Positions 27,183 through 34,582 of a stretch of DNA of 35,375 bases are shown here, in pieces. Below the pieces are notes generated by a model. That model saw only the letters and a program-made list of their open reading frames with translations, searched no databases and was not told where the DNA came from. Each line of letters starts with the position of its first letter. Position 1 is the first letter of the stretch. The position numbers and the translations under genes were made by a program. Origin of the DNA: Chloroflexota bacterium (lineage in GTDB: Bacteria > Chloroflexota > Limnocylindria > P2-11E); assembly GCA_005887995.1 (NCBI GenBank), contig VBJD01000086.1, forward strand, positions 1 through 35,375. Direction: 5' to 3'.

Positions 27183-27875
27183 TTACTGCTGAAGGTCGCC
27201 GTCGCCGGTCGAGACGTTCTCGGGACCCGCGTTGTCATCGCCGCTGTAGGTGTGCGCCGGCATGGTGCCGTCGTTGTCACCGATCCACGTCGGGGCCACG
27301 TCTCGCGGCTCGCTGCCGCTGGCTGTGAGCGAGTTGAACGATTCCTCGGCCGAGCCATCGATCGGCGCGGCGTGCGTCGCTGCGGCGGTGTCGCCGATCC
27401 AGACAGGCTCGCTGTCGCGCGGCTCTGAACCGCCCGTCGTGTAGGCGAGGTTCCGGTCGACCGCGTCGGGCGATTGCACGCCACTCCCGGTCGCCAGCGG
27501 GTCGCTGATGATCGCGGCATTGCGCTCCGCCGCATCCGGCGTCTGGATGACCTTCGTGCCACCATCGCCGATCCACATCGGCGCGACATCGCGCGGCTCG
27601 CCGGTCACCACGTACGAGTCGCGGAGCGCGCCACCCTCCGAGGTGATCGTCGGGGTGCCGAGCGCTCCCTGTTCGATCGTGAACATCTTGCTCATCCGCG
27701 TGTCGACCCCGAACGCCGTGAGCTTGCCCGCGTCGCGGCTGCGCAGCGCGCCGATCTCATCCGGCGTCAGCGTGTAGCCGCGGAGCGCACTGTCGGCATC
27801 CGTGGTCAGCTGGCGGCGGAAGGCCGCGTCATTGATGGACCGCTGGACCACTTTGACCAGCTCTTGCTTCGACAT
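27183..27875 (-). CDS. NHLP/Nif11-like leader, repeat-rich RiPP-precursor-like protein 1
   Basis: MSKQELVKVVQRSINDAAFRRQLTTDADSALRGYTLTPDEIGALRSRDAGKLTAFGVDTRMSKMF leader; three EPRDxxPxWIGD repeats; no Cys; SD AGGGAGGG. Start at 27875, not 27995. Confidence 0.65.
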   Translation of the reverse strand: MSKQELVKVVQRSINDAAFRRQLTTDADSALRGYTLTPDEIGALRSRDAGKLTAFGVDTRMSKMFTIEQGALGTPTITSEGGALRDSYVVTGEPRDVAPMWIGDGGTKVIQTPDAAERNAAIISDPLATGSGVQSPDAVDRNLAYTTGGSEPRDSEPVWIGDTAAATHAAPIDGSAEESFNSLTASGSEPRDVAPTWIGDNDGTMPAHTYSGDDNAGPENVSTGDGDLQQ

Positions 27876-27956
27876 TTCTTTGCCCTCCCTGTTGCCTTGG
27901 GCGTCAGTCTTCACCCAGACGGGTGAGCCTTCGTCCACGCGGGTATCCCCGCCAAT

Positions 27957-27970
27957 GTCATCGTCGTTAC
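27957..27970. promoter_or_regulatory. Candidate regulator dyad upstream of precursor 1
   Basis: GTCATCGTCGTTAC; weaker copy of the 28956 and 30746 motifs at a near-identical distance from the start codon. Confidence 0.3.
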
Positions 27971-28008
27971 CCAGCGCTGGCTTAACGCCCTCCAACGGCG
28001 CTCCTATG

Positions 28009-28038
28009 GAACGAGCGGCCCCCGAGGGCCGCTCGTTC
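28009..28038. terminator. Hairpin downstream of precursor 2
   Basis: Perfect 13-bp arms GAACGAGCGGCCC/GGGCCGCTCGTTC, 4-nt loop. Confidence 0.7.
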
Positions 28039-28059
28039 GCTGATCAGATCGCTGTCGGG

Positions 28060-28875
28060 TTACTGCTGCAGGTTGCCGTCGCCCGTGGACAGGTCGCCGG
28101 TGCTGTCCGCCTCCGGCGAGCCGTCGATCGGCGCGGCGTGCGCGTCGAGCGGAGCGGCGGTGTCGCCGATCCACACTGGGTCGCTGTCGCGCGGCTCGGT
28201 ACCGCTGCCGGTGAAGGCCGCGTTGCGGTCCATGGCGTCGGGCGACTGCACGGCGCCGGTCGCCGCGTTGCCGAGGTCGCCGATCCAGACCGGGTCGCTG
28301 TCGCGCGGCTCCGCACCACCCGTGAAGGCCGCGTTGCGCTCCATGGCGTCGGGCGACTGCACGGCGCCGGTCGCCGCGTTGCCGAGGTCGCCGACCCAGA
28401 CCGGCTCGCTGTCGCGGGGCTCGGATCCGGTCGAAGAGACCGCGAGGTTGCGGTCGACTGCGTCAGGCGACTGCACGCTCGTGGCCGAGAGCTGCGGGTC
28501 CCCGATGATCGACGCGTTGCGCTCGGCCGCATCCGGTGTCTGGATGGCGCCGTGCGCGGCACCGTCGCCGACCCACACGGGGGCAGCGTCGCGCGGCCCG
28601 CCGCCGGTGACGGCCGCGTTGCCGATGGCGCCGCTCTCGGACGTGATCGTCGCGCTACCGAGAGCTCCCTGGTCGATCGCGAAGACCTTGCTCATTCGCG
28701 TGTCGACCCCGAACGCAGTGAGCTTGCCGGAGTCGCGGCTGCGCAGCGCGCCGACCTCGTCCGGCGTGAGCGAGTAGCCGCGGATCGCGTTGGCGGTGTC
28801 CGTCGTCAGCTGGCGGCGGAAGGCCGCATCGTTGATGGAACGCTGGACCACCTTGATCAGATCCTGCTTCGACAT
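28060..28875 (-). CDS. NHLP/Nif11-like leader, repeat-rich RiPP-precursor-like protein 2
   Basis: MSKQDLIKVVQRSINDAAFRRQLTTDTANAIRGYSLTPDEVGALRSRDSGKLTAFGVDTRMSKVF; four (E)PRDxxPVW(I/V)GD repeats alternating with Q(S/T)PDAxxRN; ends STGDGNLQQ. Confidence 0.65.
   Translation of the reverse strand: MSKQDLIKVVQRSINDAAFRRQLTTDTANAIRGYSLTPDEVGALRSRDSGKLTAFGVDTRMSKVFAIDQGALGSATITSESGAIGNAAVTGGGPRDAAPVWVGDGAAHGAIQTPDAAERNASIIGDPQLSATSVQSPDAVDRNLAVSSTGSEPRDSEPVWVGDLGNAATGAVQSPDAMERNAAFTGGAEPRDSDPVWIGDLGNAATGAVQSPDAMDRNAAFTGSGTEPRDSDPVWIGDTAAPLDAHAAPIDGSPEADSTGDLSTGDGNLQQ
28211..28432. repeat. Two near-identical 111-bp (37-aa) tandem units inside precursor 2
   Basis: gtgaaggccgcgttgcg(g/c)tccatggcgtcgggcgactgcacggcgccggtcgccgcgttgccgaggtcgccga... 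begins at 28211 and again at 28322. Confidence 0.85.
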
Positions 28876-28955
28876 TCGTTGCCCTCCCTAAAGCGTTGCG
28901 GTGCAGTGTTCACCCAGTCGGGTGGGTCTTCGGCCATCGCCGTGGCAGCCGGTGA

Positions 28956-28969
28956 GTGATCCTGATTAC
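28956..28969. promoter_or_regulatory. Candidate Crp/FNR-type dyad between divergent precursor 2 and the crp-like gene
   Basis: GTGATCCTGATTAC (dyad GTGATC-CT-GATTAC with R/Y mismatch). Confidence 0.45.
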
Positions 28970-29095
28970 GCACCTTCCCCACATTTGCGCCGGCGTACCC
29001 CTCATGGATTCCGAGGCGCGCAAGCCTACTCCTTGCGAGGCTCCGCGCATAGCCTTCCGGCGGTCGTCCTTGACCGCGGTGCCAGCATTCCCGCG

Positions 29096-29770
29096 ATGGA
29101 TGTCACGGCCATCGCGGATTACCTTGCGTTCTCGCCTGTCTTCGCCCCGCTGTCGCTGAAGGAGCGGGCCGACCTCGCGAGCCGAATGCGGCCTCGGCAC
29201 TTCGCCCGCAACGAGGTCATCTTCCACAAAGACGACCCGGCGACGCACGTCTACCTCATCGCCTCGGGCACGGTGAAGATCACCGTCGAAGAAGAGGACG
29301 GGCAGGAAGTCGTCATCGCGCTCATGCGCGGCGGCGACGTCTTCGGCGATCTCGCGCTTTTTGACGAGGGGCCGCGCTCTGCGACGGTCACCGCCATGTT
29401 CGAGACGATGACGTTCACCCTCGCGAACCGCGATTTCATGGACGTGCTCCAGCACAACCCCGCCGCGATGCGCCAGCTCCTCGCGCTCCTTGCGCGGCGC
29501 ATCCGCCGCAGCACCGGCCACATCGAGGACCTCGTCTTCCTCGACCTTCCGGGACGCGTCGCAAAGTGCCTGGTCGACCAGAACGAGCTCGCGGGCGGCA
29601 ACGGCCGCGTGGAACTCACGCAGGAGGAGATCGCCTCGTTCGTCGGCGCGACACGTGTCGCTGTCAACCGCGTGCTCGTCGATCTCGAGCGGCGGGGCGC
29701 GCTGAAGCTCGGTCGCGGTCACGTGAACATCACGGACCCCGAGCTGCTGCGCAAGGAGATCCGCCACTAG
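29096..29770 (+). CDS. Crp/FNR family transcriptional regulator
   Basis: HFARNEVIFHKDDPATHVYLIASGTVKITVEEEDGQEVVIALMRGGDVFGDLALFDEGPRSATVTA plus C-terminal HTH LTQEEIASFVGATRVAVNRVLVDLERRGALKLGRGHVNI. Start 29096 preferred over 28901. Confidence 0.92.
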   Translation: MDVTAIADYLAFSPVFAPLSLKERADLASRMRPRHFARNEVIFHKDDPATHVYLIASGTVKITVEEEDGQEVVIALMRGGDVFGDLALFDEGPRSATVTAMFETMTFTLANRDFMDVLQHNPAAMRQLLALLARRIRRSTGHIEDLVFLDLPGRVAKCLVDQNELAGGNGRVELTQEEIASFVGATRVAVNRVLVDLERRGALKLGRGHVNITDPELLRKEIRH

Positions 29771-29790
29771 GTGACGGTCGAATAGACGCG

Positions 29791-29816
29791 ACGAGCGGCC
29801 CCGAAGGGCCGCTCGT
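29791..29816. terminator. Bidirectional hairpin between convergent crp-like gene and precursor 3
   Basis: ACGAGCGGCCC-cgaa-GGGCCGCTCGT, 11 bp perfect; same core as the hairpins at 27131 and 28009. Confidence 0.7.
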
Positions 29817-29838
29817 GCGATCGCCAGAGACGCCTGTC

Positions 29839-30657
29839 TTATGGCGTGATGTTGGGTCCCTCGCCGGCCTCGGCGGGCGTCGTCGCGCCGCCCTCGCCGG
29901 TGCCCATGTTGAGCGCGTTCGTCAGCTGACCCTCGTCGGTGGCGAAGCCGGCGGACGAATCCTGCGTGCCGCCCTCGCTCGTCGAGGCGTAGTTCACGCT
30001 CGGCAGGTAACCCTCGTCGCCTGCGGTGAGCGCGCTGTCGCCGAACGCGCCGCCCTCCGGCGTCTGCGCGCCGAAGGCGTGCGCCGGCTCGCCCGGGATG
30101 ACCGTGCTGAGCGGAGCATCGTCGTTGCCGTCCCACTGCACGACCTGGTGTCCGGCGTTCTCGCCGCCGCTCAGGTCGGCCGATCCGCCGGCGCCTCCGT
30201 CGATCGTCTCGACGCCGTTCGCGGATGAGTTCACTCCGCCCGTGAGCGCTGAGTTGGTGCCCGAGTTCACGCCGGCGGTCAGCCCCGCGTCGCTGCCCGA
30301 GGTGAGCGATGAGTTCGTACCGGAGTTCACGCCCGAGGCGAGCCCCGCGTCGCTGCCCATCGTGAGCGATGAGTTCGTACCGGAGTTCACGCCCGAGGCG
30401 AGCGAGGAGTCCGCGCCTGTCGTGAGCACGCTCTCGGCGCGTCCGTCGGTCGCCGCCAGGCCGAACGCCTTGCTCATGCGGAGATCGACGCCGAGCGATG
30501 AGATGCGACCCGAGTCACCGCTCTTGATCGCGGCGATCTCGGTCGGGGTCAGATCGAAACCACGAAGGGCCGTCGTGGTGTCCCGCGTGAGCTGGTTGCG
30601 GAACGATCCATCACTGATGGCCCGCTGGATGACCTTCGCGACTGCGTCTCTTGTCAC
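29839..30657 (-). CDS. NHLP/Nif11-like leader, Asn/Ser/Thr/Gly-rich repeat protein 3 (RiPP-precursor-like)
   Basis: MTRDAVAKVIQRAISDGSFRNQLTRDTTTALRGFDLTPTEIAAIKSGDSGRISSLGVDLRMSKAF leader paralogous to precursors 1 and 2; core has SGVNSGTNSSLT(M/S)GSDAGL repeats; GTG start with AGGGAGGAG SD. Confidence 0.62.
   Translation of the reverse strand: MTRDAVAKVIQRAISDGSFRNQLTRDTTTALRGFDLTPTEIAAIKSGDSGRISSLGVDLRMSKAFGLAATDGRAESVLTTGADSSLASGVNSGTNSSLTMGSDAGLASGVNSGTNSSLTSGSDAGLTAGVNSGTNSALTGGVNSSANGVETIDGGAGGSADLSGGENAGHQVVQWDGNDDAPLSTVIPGEPAHAFGAQTPEGGAFGDSALTAGDEGYLPSVNYASTSEGGTQDSSAGFATDEGQLTNALNMGTGEGGATTPAEAGEGPNITP
30242..30421. repeat. Three 60-bp (20-aa) tandem units inside precursor 3
   Basis: gtgagcg(c/a)tgagtt..gt.cc.gagttcacgcc... 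starts at 30242, 30302 and 30362; last two units nearly identical over most of their length. Confidence 0.85.
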
Positions 30658-30745
30658 GTTGTCTCCTCCCTATTGCCTCTCTGGCTTAGCCGAGAGACTC
30701 GTCCCCACTGATTCGACATTCGTCCATCTGAATGGCTTGCCGTGT

Positions 30746-30759
30746 GTGATCCTGGTAAC
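30746..30759. promoter_or_regulatory. Candidate Crp/FNR-type dyad upstream of precursor 3
   Basis: tGTGATCCTGGTAACa; fits TGTGA-N6-TAACA, one mismatch from the CRP half-site arrangement TGTGA-N6-TCACA. Confidence 0.45.
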
Positions 30760-30782
30760 AGTTCTCGGCCAAGCCTACCTTC

Positions 30783-30998
30783 TCATTCCAGCTCGGGGAG
30801 CTCTACGGGCTCTCCGCGCGGTCGGCAGACACCACAGTGCAGCGCGTCCTCGACGACGAGGGCGCGCAGGGTCTCATGGGTGCGCCCGCGGAACACATCG
30901 ACGAGGAAGGGATAGGTCTTCGCATGGTCCCTGCAGGTGCCGCGTCCACAGAAGCGACAGGCACCGACCGCGGTCCGCTCGCAGGTCCAGCAGTCCAC
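30783..30998 (-). CDS. Small Cys-rich Zn-binding (B-box/zinc-ribbon-like) protein
   Basis: MDCWTCERTAVGACRFCGRGTCRDHAKTYPFLVDVFRG...LHCGVCRPRG; CxxC pairs; 4 bp after the M50 gene stop. Confidence 0.65.
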   Translation of the reverse strand: MDCWTCERTAVGACRFCGRGTCRDHAKTYPFLVDVFRGRTHETLRALVVEDALHCGVCRPRGEPVELPELE

Positions 30999-31002
30999 CC
31001 GT

Positions 31003-33156
31003 TCACCCTCCCCTTACCGCCTCTCCGAGTCCGGCGCCGACATAATGCGCCGTTCTGGCCCGGAATTGACCCATCGTCTCGCCCGACTCCTTGACGAGCC
31101 AGATGAACTCCCGCCGTCCGAGCGCTGCGAGGATGAGGTCGGTCACCGCCCGGACGGTCGCCGTCCGCGGCCGGCCGGTGAGGAGGGCGATCTCGCCGAA
31201 ACCCGCGCCTTTCCCGAGCCGGCCCGTCGCCTGGCCGCGGATGGACACCTCCGCCTCGCCCTCGCGGATGAGGTAGTAGCGGTCGCCGGGGTCTCCCTCG
31301 TTCACCACCGCGTCGCCGGCAGGCACGCGGACGGTGTGGAGGCGCGGCAGGATCCGATCGAGCTCGACCGGGTCCAGACCCTTGAAGAACGGGAGCGCCG
31401 CGAGCGCCGCCCGTTCTTCCGTCGACGCGCGGATGCGCGCCGAGATCTCGTAGCGGTCCTTGATCCACCGCTCGAAGTGGCCGCGGTCGAGCGACCAGAG
31501 CTCCGCGTCGTCGATCGCGCGGACCGTCGCGCCCCGCGGTCGGTGGTCGAGGAGCGCGAGCTCGCCGAAGCCCTCGCCCGGGCCGATCGTGGCGCGAACG
31601 GAGTCGTCGGCGTTCAGCACCTGCAGCTGGCCAGACCGAACGAGGTAGAAGCGATCGCCGGGCTCGCCGATCGTCACGACCGCCGTCCCCGCCGTCGTGC
31701 GCTCCTCCTGGAGGTGCGACGCGATCGCCATGAGCGACGGCGGGTTCAGCCCGGCGAGGAACGGCACACGGGCGAGCACCCTCGCCCGTTCTTGAAGCGC
31801 GGCCATCCGCGCTCGTCGCGCGCGTTCCGCCGACGCGCGCGCGAACGCGCGCAACCAGCCGATGACGCGGGCGACGAGCGCGAGGAGCAGCGGCCCGATG
31901 AACACGAGCACGAGCAGCGCGATCGCGACGAGGCCCGCGGGCCCCGATCGCAGGAGCTCAGCGGCCGCCGCTGCGACGCGCGACTGCCACAGCCCGAGCG
32001 AGAACACGATCATGACGAGCGACGTGACGATCGCGAGCGCGCCGTACGTCGCAAGGCCCATCTCGCTCGCGGTCCAGCGCTCCCGGCGTCGGAGTTTGCG
32101 CACCGCGATGCCTCGCGCGAAGGCGATCGCGCGCGCACGCAGGAACGGCGCGTCGAGGAGGTCGCAGAGCACGAAGTAGCCGTCGAGCTCGAGGATCGGC
32201 AACATGTTGAACGCGAACTGGAAGATGAAGAGGCTCGCCGCCTTGAACGCGAGACCGCCGACGAACCCGCCCTCGGCGGCCGCGACGAGCGCGCAGATCG
32301 CGCCGATGGTGAGGCCACCGATGGGACCCGCGAGCGATACGACGATGCGTGCCCGGCGCGTCGACATCGTCATGTCGGTGCTGTCGACGTAGACGCACGG
32401 GAAGAAGTAGTACATCGCAAACCCGAGGCGACGCACGCGCCGACCGAAGTGCGTGATGGCGAGCGCGTGACCCGCCTCGTGCACCGACACCGAGAGCACC
32501 TGGAGCACGAGCAGCGCGATGAGCCCGAGGACGACCGAATTGTCGATCGTCACGAGCGCGTGTCGTCCGGCGCGGATCTCGGTGATCCACGCGACGATCC
32601 CCGCGAGGCACAGGGCGATGATGACCGTCGCGCCGACTTTTGTGAACGCGAGACGGCCGCCAGCGCGATAGACCGTGCGCACGAAGCCGTCGGCGTTTGG
32701 CCAGCGCGCGATGTCCCAGATGATCAGCCGGCGGATCAACATCATCATGCGCGTCAGCGGATCGCGCATCGCACGCCGGAGGCGGAGCCGCTCGTACACG
32801 CGCGGCCGTTCCTCGCCGAAGAACCCGTTGGCGGACAGGGCCGCGCTGAGCCGCGCGAGGCGGTCGAGCGCGAACACCCCGGTTCGCTGCAGATGCTCGA
32901 CGAGGATGTCTTGGATCGCGCGCTGGCCGTCCATGAGCTCGAAGAGTGCGACGTCCTCGGGCTCGAGCCGCATGTACAGCCCGGCGCCGCGATCGCCGCG
33001 CGGGTTCTTCAGCGCGGTATACGGCGTTCCGTCGCGGCGGCGCAGGTCAGCGCGCTCGATGTCCGGGATCGGACGCGGCACGAACGTTGCGTACTCGAGC
33101 TTTTGCCGGATCGTCTCCCAGATGCCTTCCATCACCGGCGCCACCGCTTGGCTCAT
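31003..33156 (-). CDS. PqqD-like / M50 peptidase / two cyclic-nucleotide-binding domains
   Basis: MSQAVAPVMEGIWETIRQKL...; PqqD-like VALFELMDGQRAIQDILVEHLQRTGV; M50 VHEAGHALAITHFG and NMLPILELDGYFVL; two cNBD cassettes GFGELALLDHRPRGATVRA and GFGEIALLTGRPRTATVRA; ATGA overlap with the cyclase gene. Confidence 0.85.
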   Translation of the reverse strand: MSQAVAPVMEGIWETIRQKLEYATFVPRPIPDIERADLRRRDGTPYTALKNPRGDRGAGLYMRLEPEDVALFELMDGQRAIQDILVEHLQRTGVFALDRLARLSAALSANGFFGEERPRVYERLRLRRAMRDPLTRMMMLIRRLIIWDIARWPNADGFVRTVYRAGGRLAFTKVGATVIIALCLAGIVAWITEIRAGRHALVTIDNSVVLGLIALLVLQVLSVSVHEAGHALAITHFGRRVRRLGFAMYYFFPCVYVDSTDMTMSTRRARIVVSLAGPIGGLTIGAICALVAAAEGGFVGGLAFKAASLFIFQFAFNMLPILELDGYFVLCDLLDAPFLRARAIAFARGIAVRKLRRRERWTASEMGLATYGALAIVTSLVMIVFSLGLWQSRVAAAAAELLRSGPAGLVAIALLVLVFIGPLLLALVARVIGWLRAFARASAERARRARMAALQERARVLARVPFLAGLNPPSLMAIASHLQEERTTAGTAVVTIGEPGDRFYLVRSGQLQVLNADDSVRATIGPGEGFGELALLDHRPRGATVRAIDDAELWSLDRGHFERWIKDRYEISARIRASTEERAALAALPFFKGLDPVELDRILPRLHTVRVPAGDAVVNEGDPGDRYYLIREGEAEVSIRGQATGRLGKGAGFGEIALLTGRPRTATVRAVTDLILAALGRREFIWLVKESGETMGQFRARTAHYVGAGLGEAVRGG

Positions 33157-34208
33157 GAGGTCGCCGCTGCCGCGACGGCGCGCGTCACACTGAAGGCCGC
33201 GACGGGCCGGGTCATGCCCTTGAGCTCGAGCTCGCCGACCGGCTCCGTTTCGATCTTTCCCTCGAGGGCCGCGTTGAGCCGCTGGCTCACCAGGATCTGG
33301 CCAGCCGCCGCGCGCGCCGACAGCCGCGACGCGAGGATCGTCACGTTCCCGATCGCCGCGTAGTCGTAGCGGCCCTCGTAGCCGATCCGCCCGAGCGTCG
33401 CGTACCCGACCGCGGCGCCGAACCCGAGACCGAGGTCGTAGCCCTTCTTCTTCCATCCGCTCTCGATCTCCGTGAAGCGGTCGCGCATCGCGATGGCCAT
33501 ACGCACCGCGCTCACCTCGTGATCGGGCAGCTCGATCGGGTCGTTGAAGAACACCATCATGCCGTCGCCCTCGAAGTGCTCGAGCGTGCCGCCGTACTGT
33601 GCGATGAGCTCACCCATCGCCTTGTGATACGTGCGCAGAACGGTGAGGACCTCTTCCGGCTCGACGGTCTCCGAGAACGGCGTGAAGCCCCGGAAATCGC
33701 AGAACACCACGGTGACCTGGCGGCGGTGCCCATCGAGGAGGCGTTTGCCTTCCTCGCTCGTGATGAGCTCGGCGATCGCCGGCGAGAGGAAGCGGGTGAG
33801 CTCTTCGCGCTGCCGCTGGACGGTGTCGTAATAGCTCTTCACGCGGATGAGCGACTTCACGCGGGCGAGCAGCTCGTTCTTGTCGAACGGCTTCGGCACG
33901 AAGTCGTCAGCGCCCGCCTCGAGCGAGCGCACGAGGTCCGCGCCGCCGGTCGCGGTGACGACGATGATCGGTAGGTGGCGCCACGCTTCGTCGGCGCGGA
34001 TGGCCTTCGTGACGTCGAGGCCGTTCATGTCCGGCATCACTAGGTCGACGAGTAGGAGATCCGGCCGCTCTGCCGCCAGCCGCGCGAGCGCCTCGCGCCC
34101 TGACGGTGCGGTGACGACGTCGTACCCCGCGGGTACGAGGAGCGCCTCGACGAGGCGGAGGTTCTCCGGCGTGTCGTCGATCGCGAGGACCTTGCGGCGG
34201 TCGGTCAC
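33153..34208 (-). CDS. REC domain-class III adenylate/guanylate cyclase
   Basis: REC: VLAIDDTPENLRLVEALL...LLLVDLVMPDMNGL...PKPF; cyclase: TVVFCDFRGFTPFSE, LEHFEGDGMMVFFNDP, ATLGRIGYEGRYDYAAIGNVTILASRL. Confidence 0.9.
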   Translation of the reverse strand: MTDRRKVLAIDDTPENLRLVEALLVPAGYDVVTAPSGREALARLAAERPDLLLVDLVMPDMNGLDVTKAIRADEAWRHLPIIVVTATGGADLVRSLEAGADDFVPKPFDKNELLARVKSLIRVKSYYDTVQRQREELTRFLSPAIAELITSEEGKRLLDGHRRQVTVVFCDFRGFTPFSETVEPEEVLTVLRTYHKAMGELIAQYGGTLEHFEGDGMMVFFNDPIELPDHEVSAVRMAIAMRDRFTEIESGWKKKGYDLGLGFGAAVGYATLGRIGYEGRYDYAAIGNVTILASRLSARAAAGQILVSQRLNAALEGKIETEPVGELELKGMTRPVAAFSVTRAVAAAATS

Positions 34209-34578
34209 GCACGCCCCTTGGCGATCGCGTCGCGGACCTGCTGGGGGAAGGCGCGCACGTCGATCGGCTTCGTGATGAAGCCGTCGAAGCCCGCCTTATC
34301 GAAGCGCTCGCGATCTTCCTTCATGACCGACGCGGTCATCGCGACGATCGGGATGCGCGACGTGTTCGGATCCCCGCGCAGGTGCTCGAGCGCGGCGACG
34401 CCGTCCATCCCCGGGAGCTGGATGTCCATGAGCACGAGCTTCGGCGAGCGCTCCTTCGCGAGGACGATGCCATCTTCGGCGTTGGTCGCCTCGACTGTCG
34501 TGAAGCCGTGGTACTGCAGGAGGTCGCGCGCGAGCTTCATGTTCTTCTCGTTGTCCTCGACGAGCAGGATGAGATCGC

Positions 34579-34582
<4 letters not shown>
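34205..34582 (-). CDS. Single-domain response regulator (DivK/CheY-like)
   Basis: [36 protein letters not shown]...[21 protein letters not shown]...IPIVAMTAS...[12 protein letters not shown] overlaps on both sides. Confidence 0.93.

Noticed and set aside
28211-30421. CRISPR array interpretation of the repeats
   Set aside because: Repeats are in-frame coding tandem units (111 bp and 60 bp) with no spacer architecture and no cas genes.
27183-30657. Precursor genes as lanthipeptides/sactipeptides
   Set aside because: No Cys in any of the three cores and no LanM/LanB or radical-SAM gene in the window; only the broader NHLP-like leader claim is kept.
30670-30780. Possible c-di-GMP-I (GEMM)-like riboswitch in the precursor 3 leader (- strand has GGCAA...GGGGACG...GGCTAA in order)
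   Set aside because: Missing the conserved GCAAAGCC segment and correct P1/P2 geometry; resemblance is superficial. A CMsearch against the c-di-GMP-I model would decide.
30937-33363. 808-aa + strand ORF opposite the M50-cNBD gene
   Set aside because: Low-complexity R/D/E/H/A composition and no recognisable domain, while the opposite strand gives a coherent multi-domain protein.
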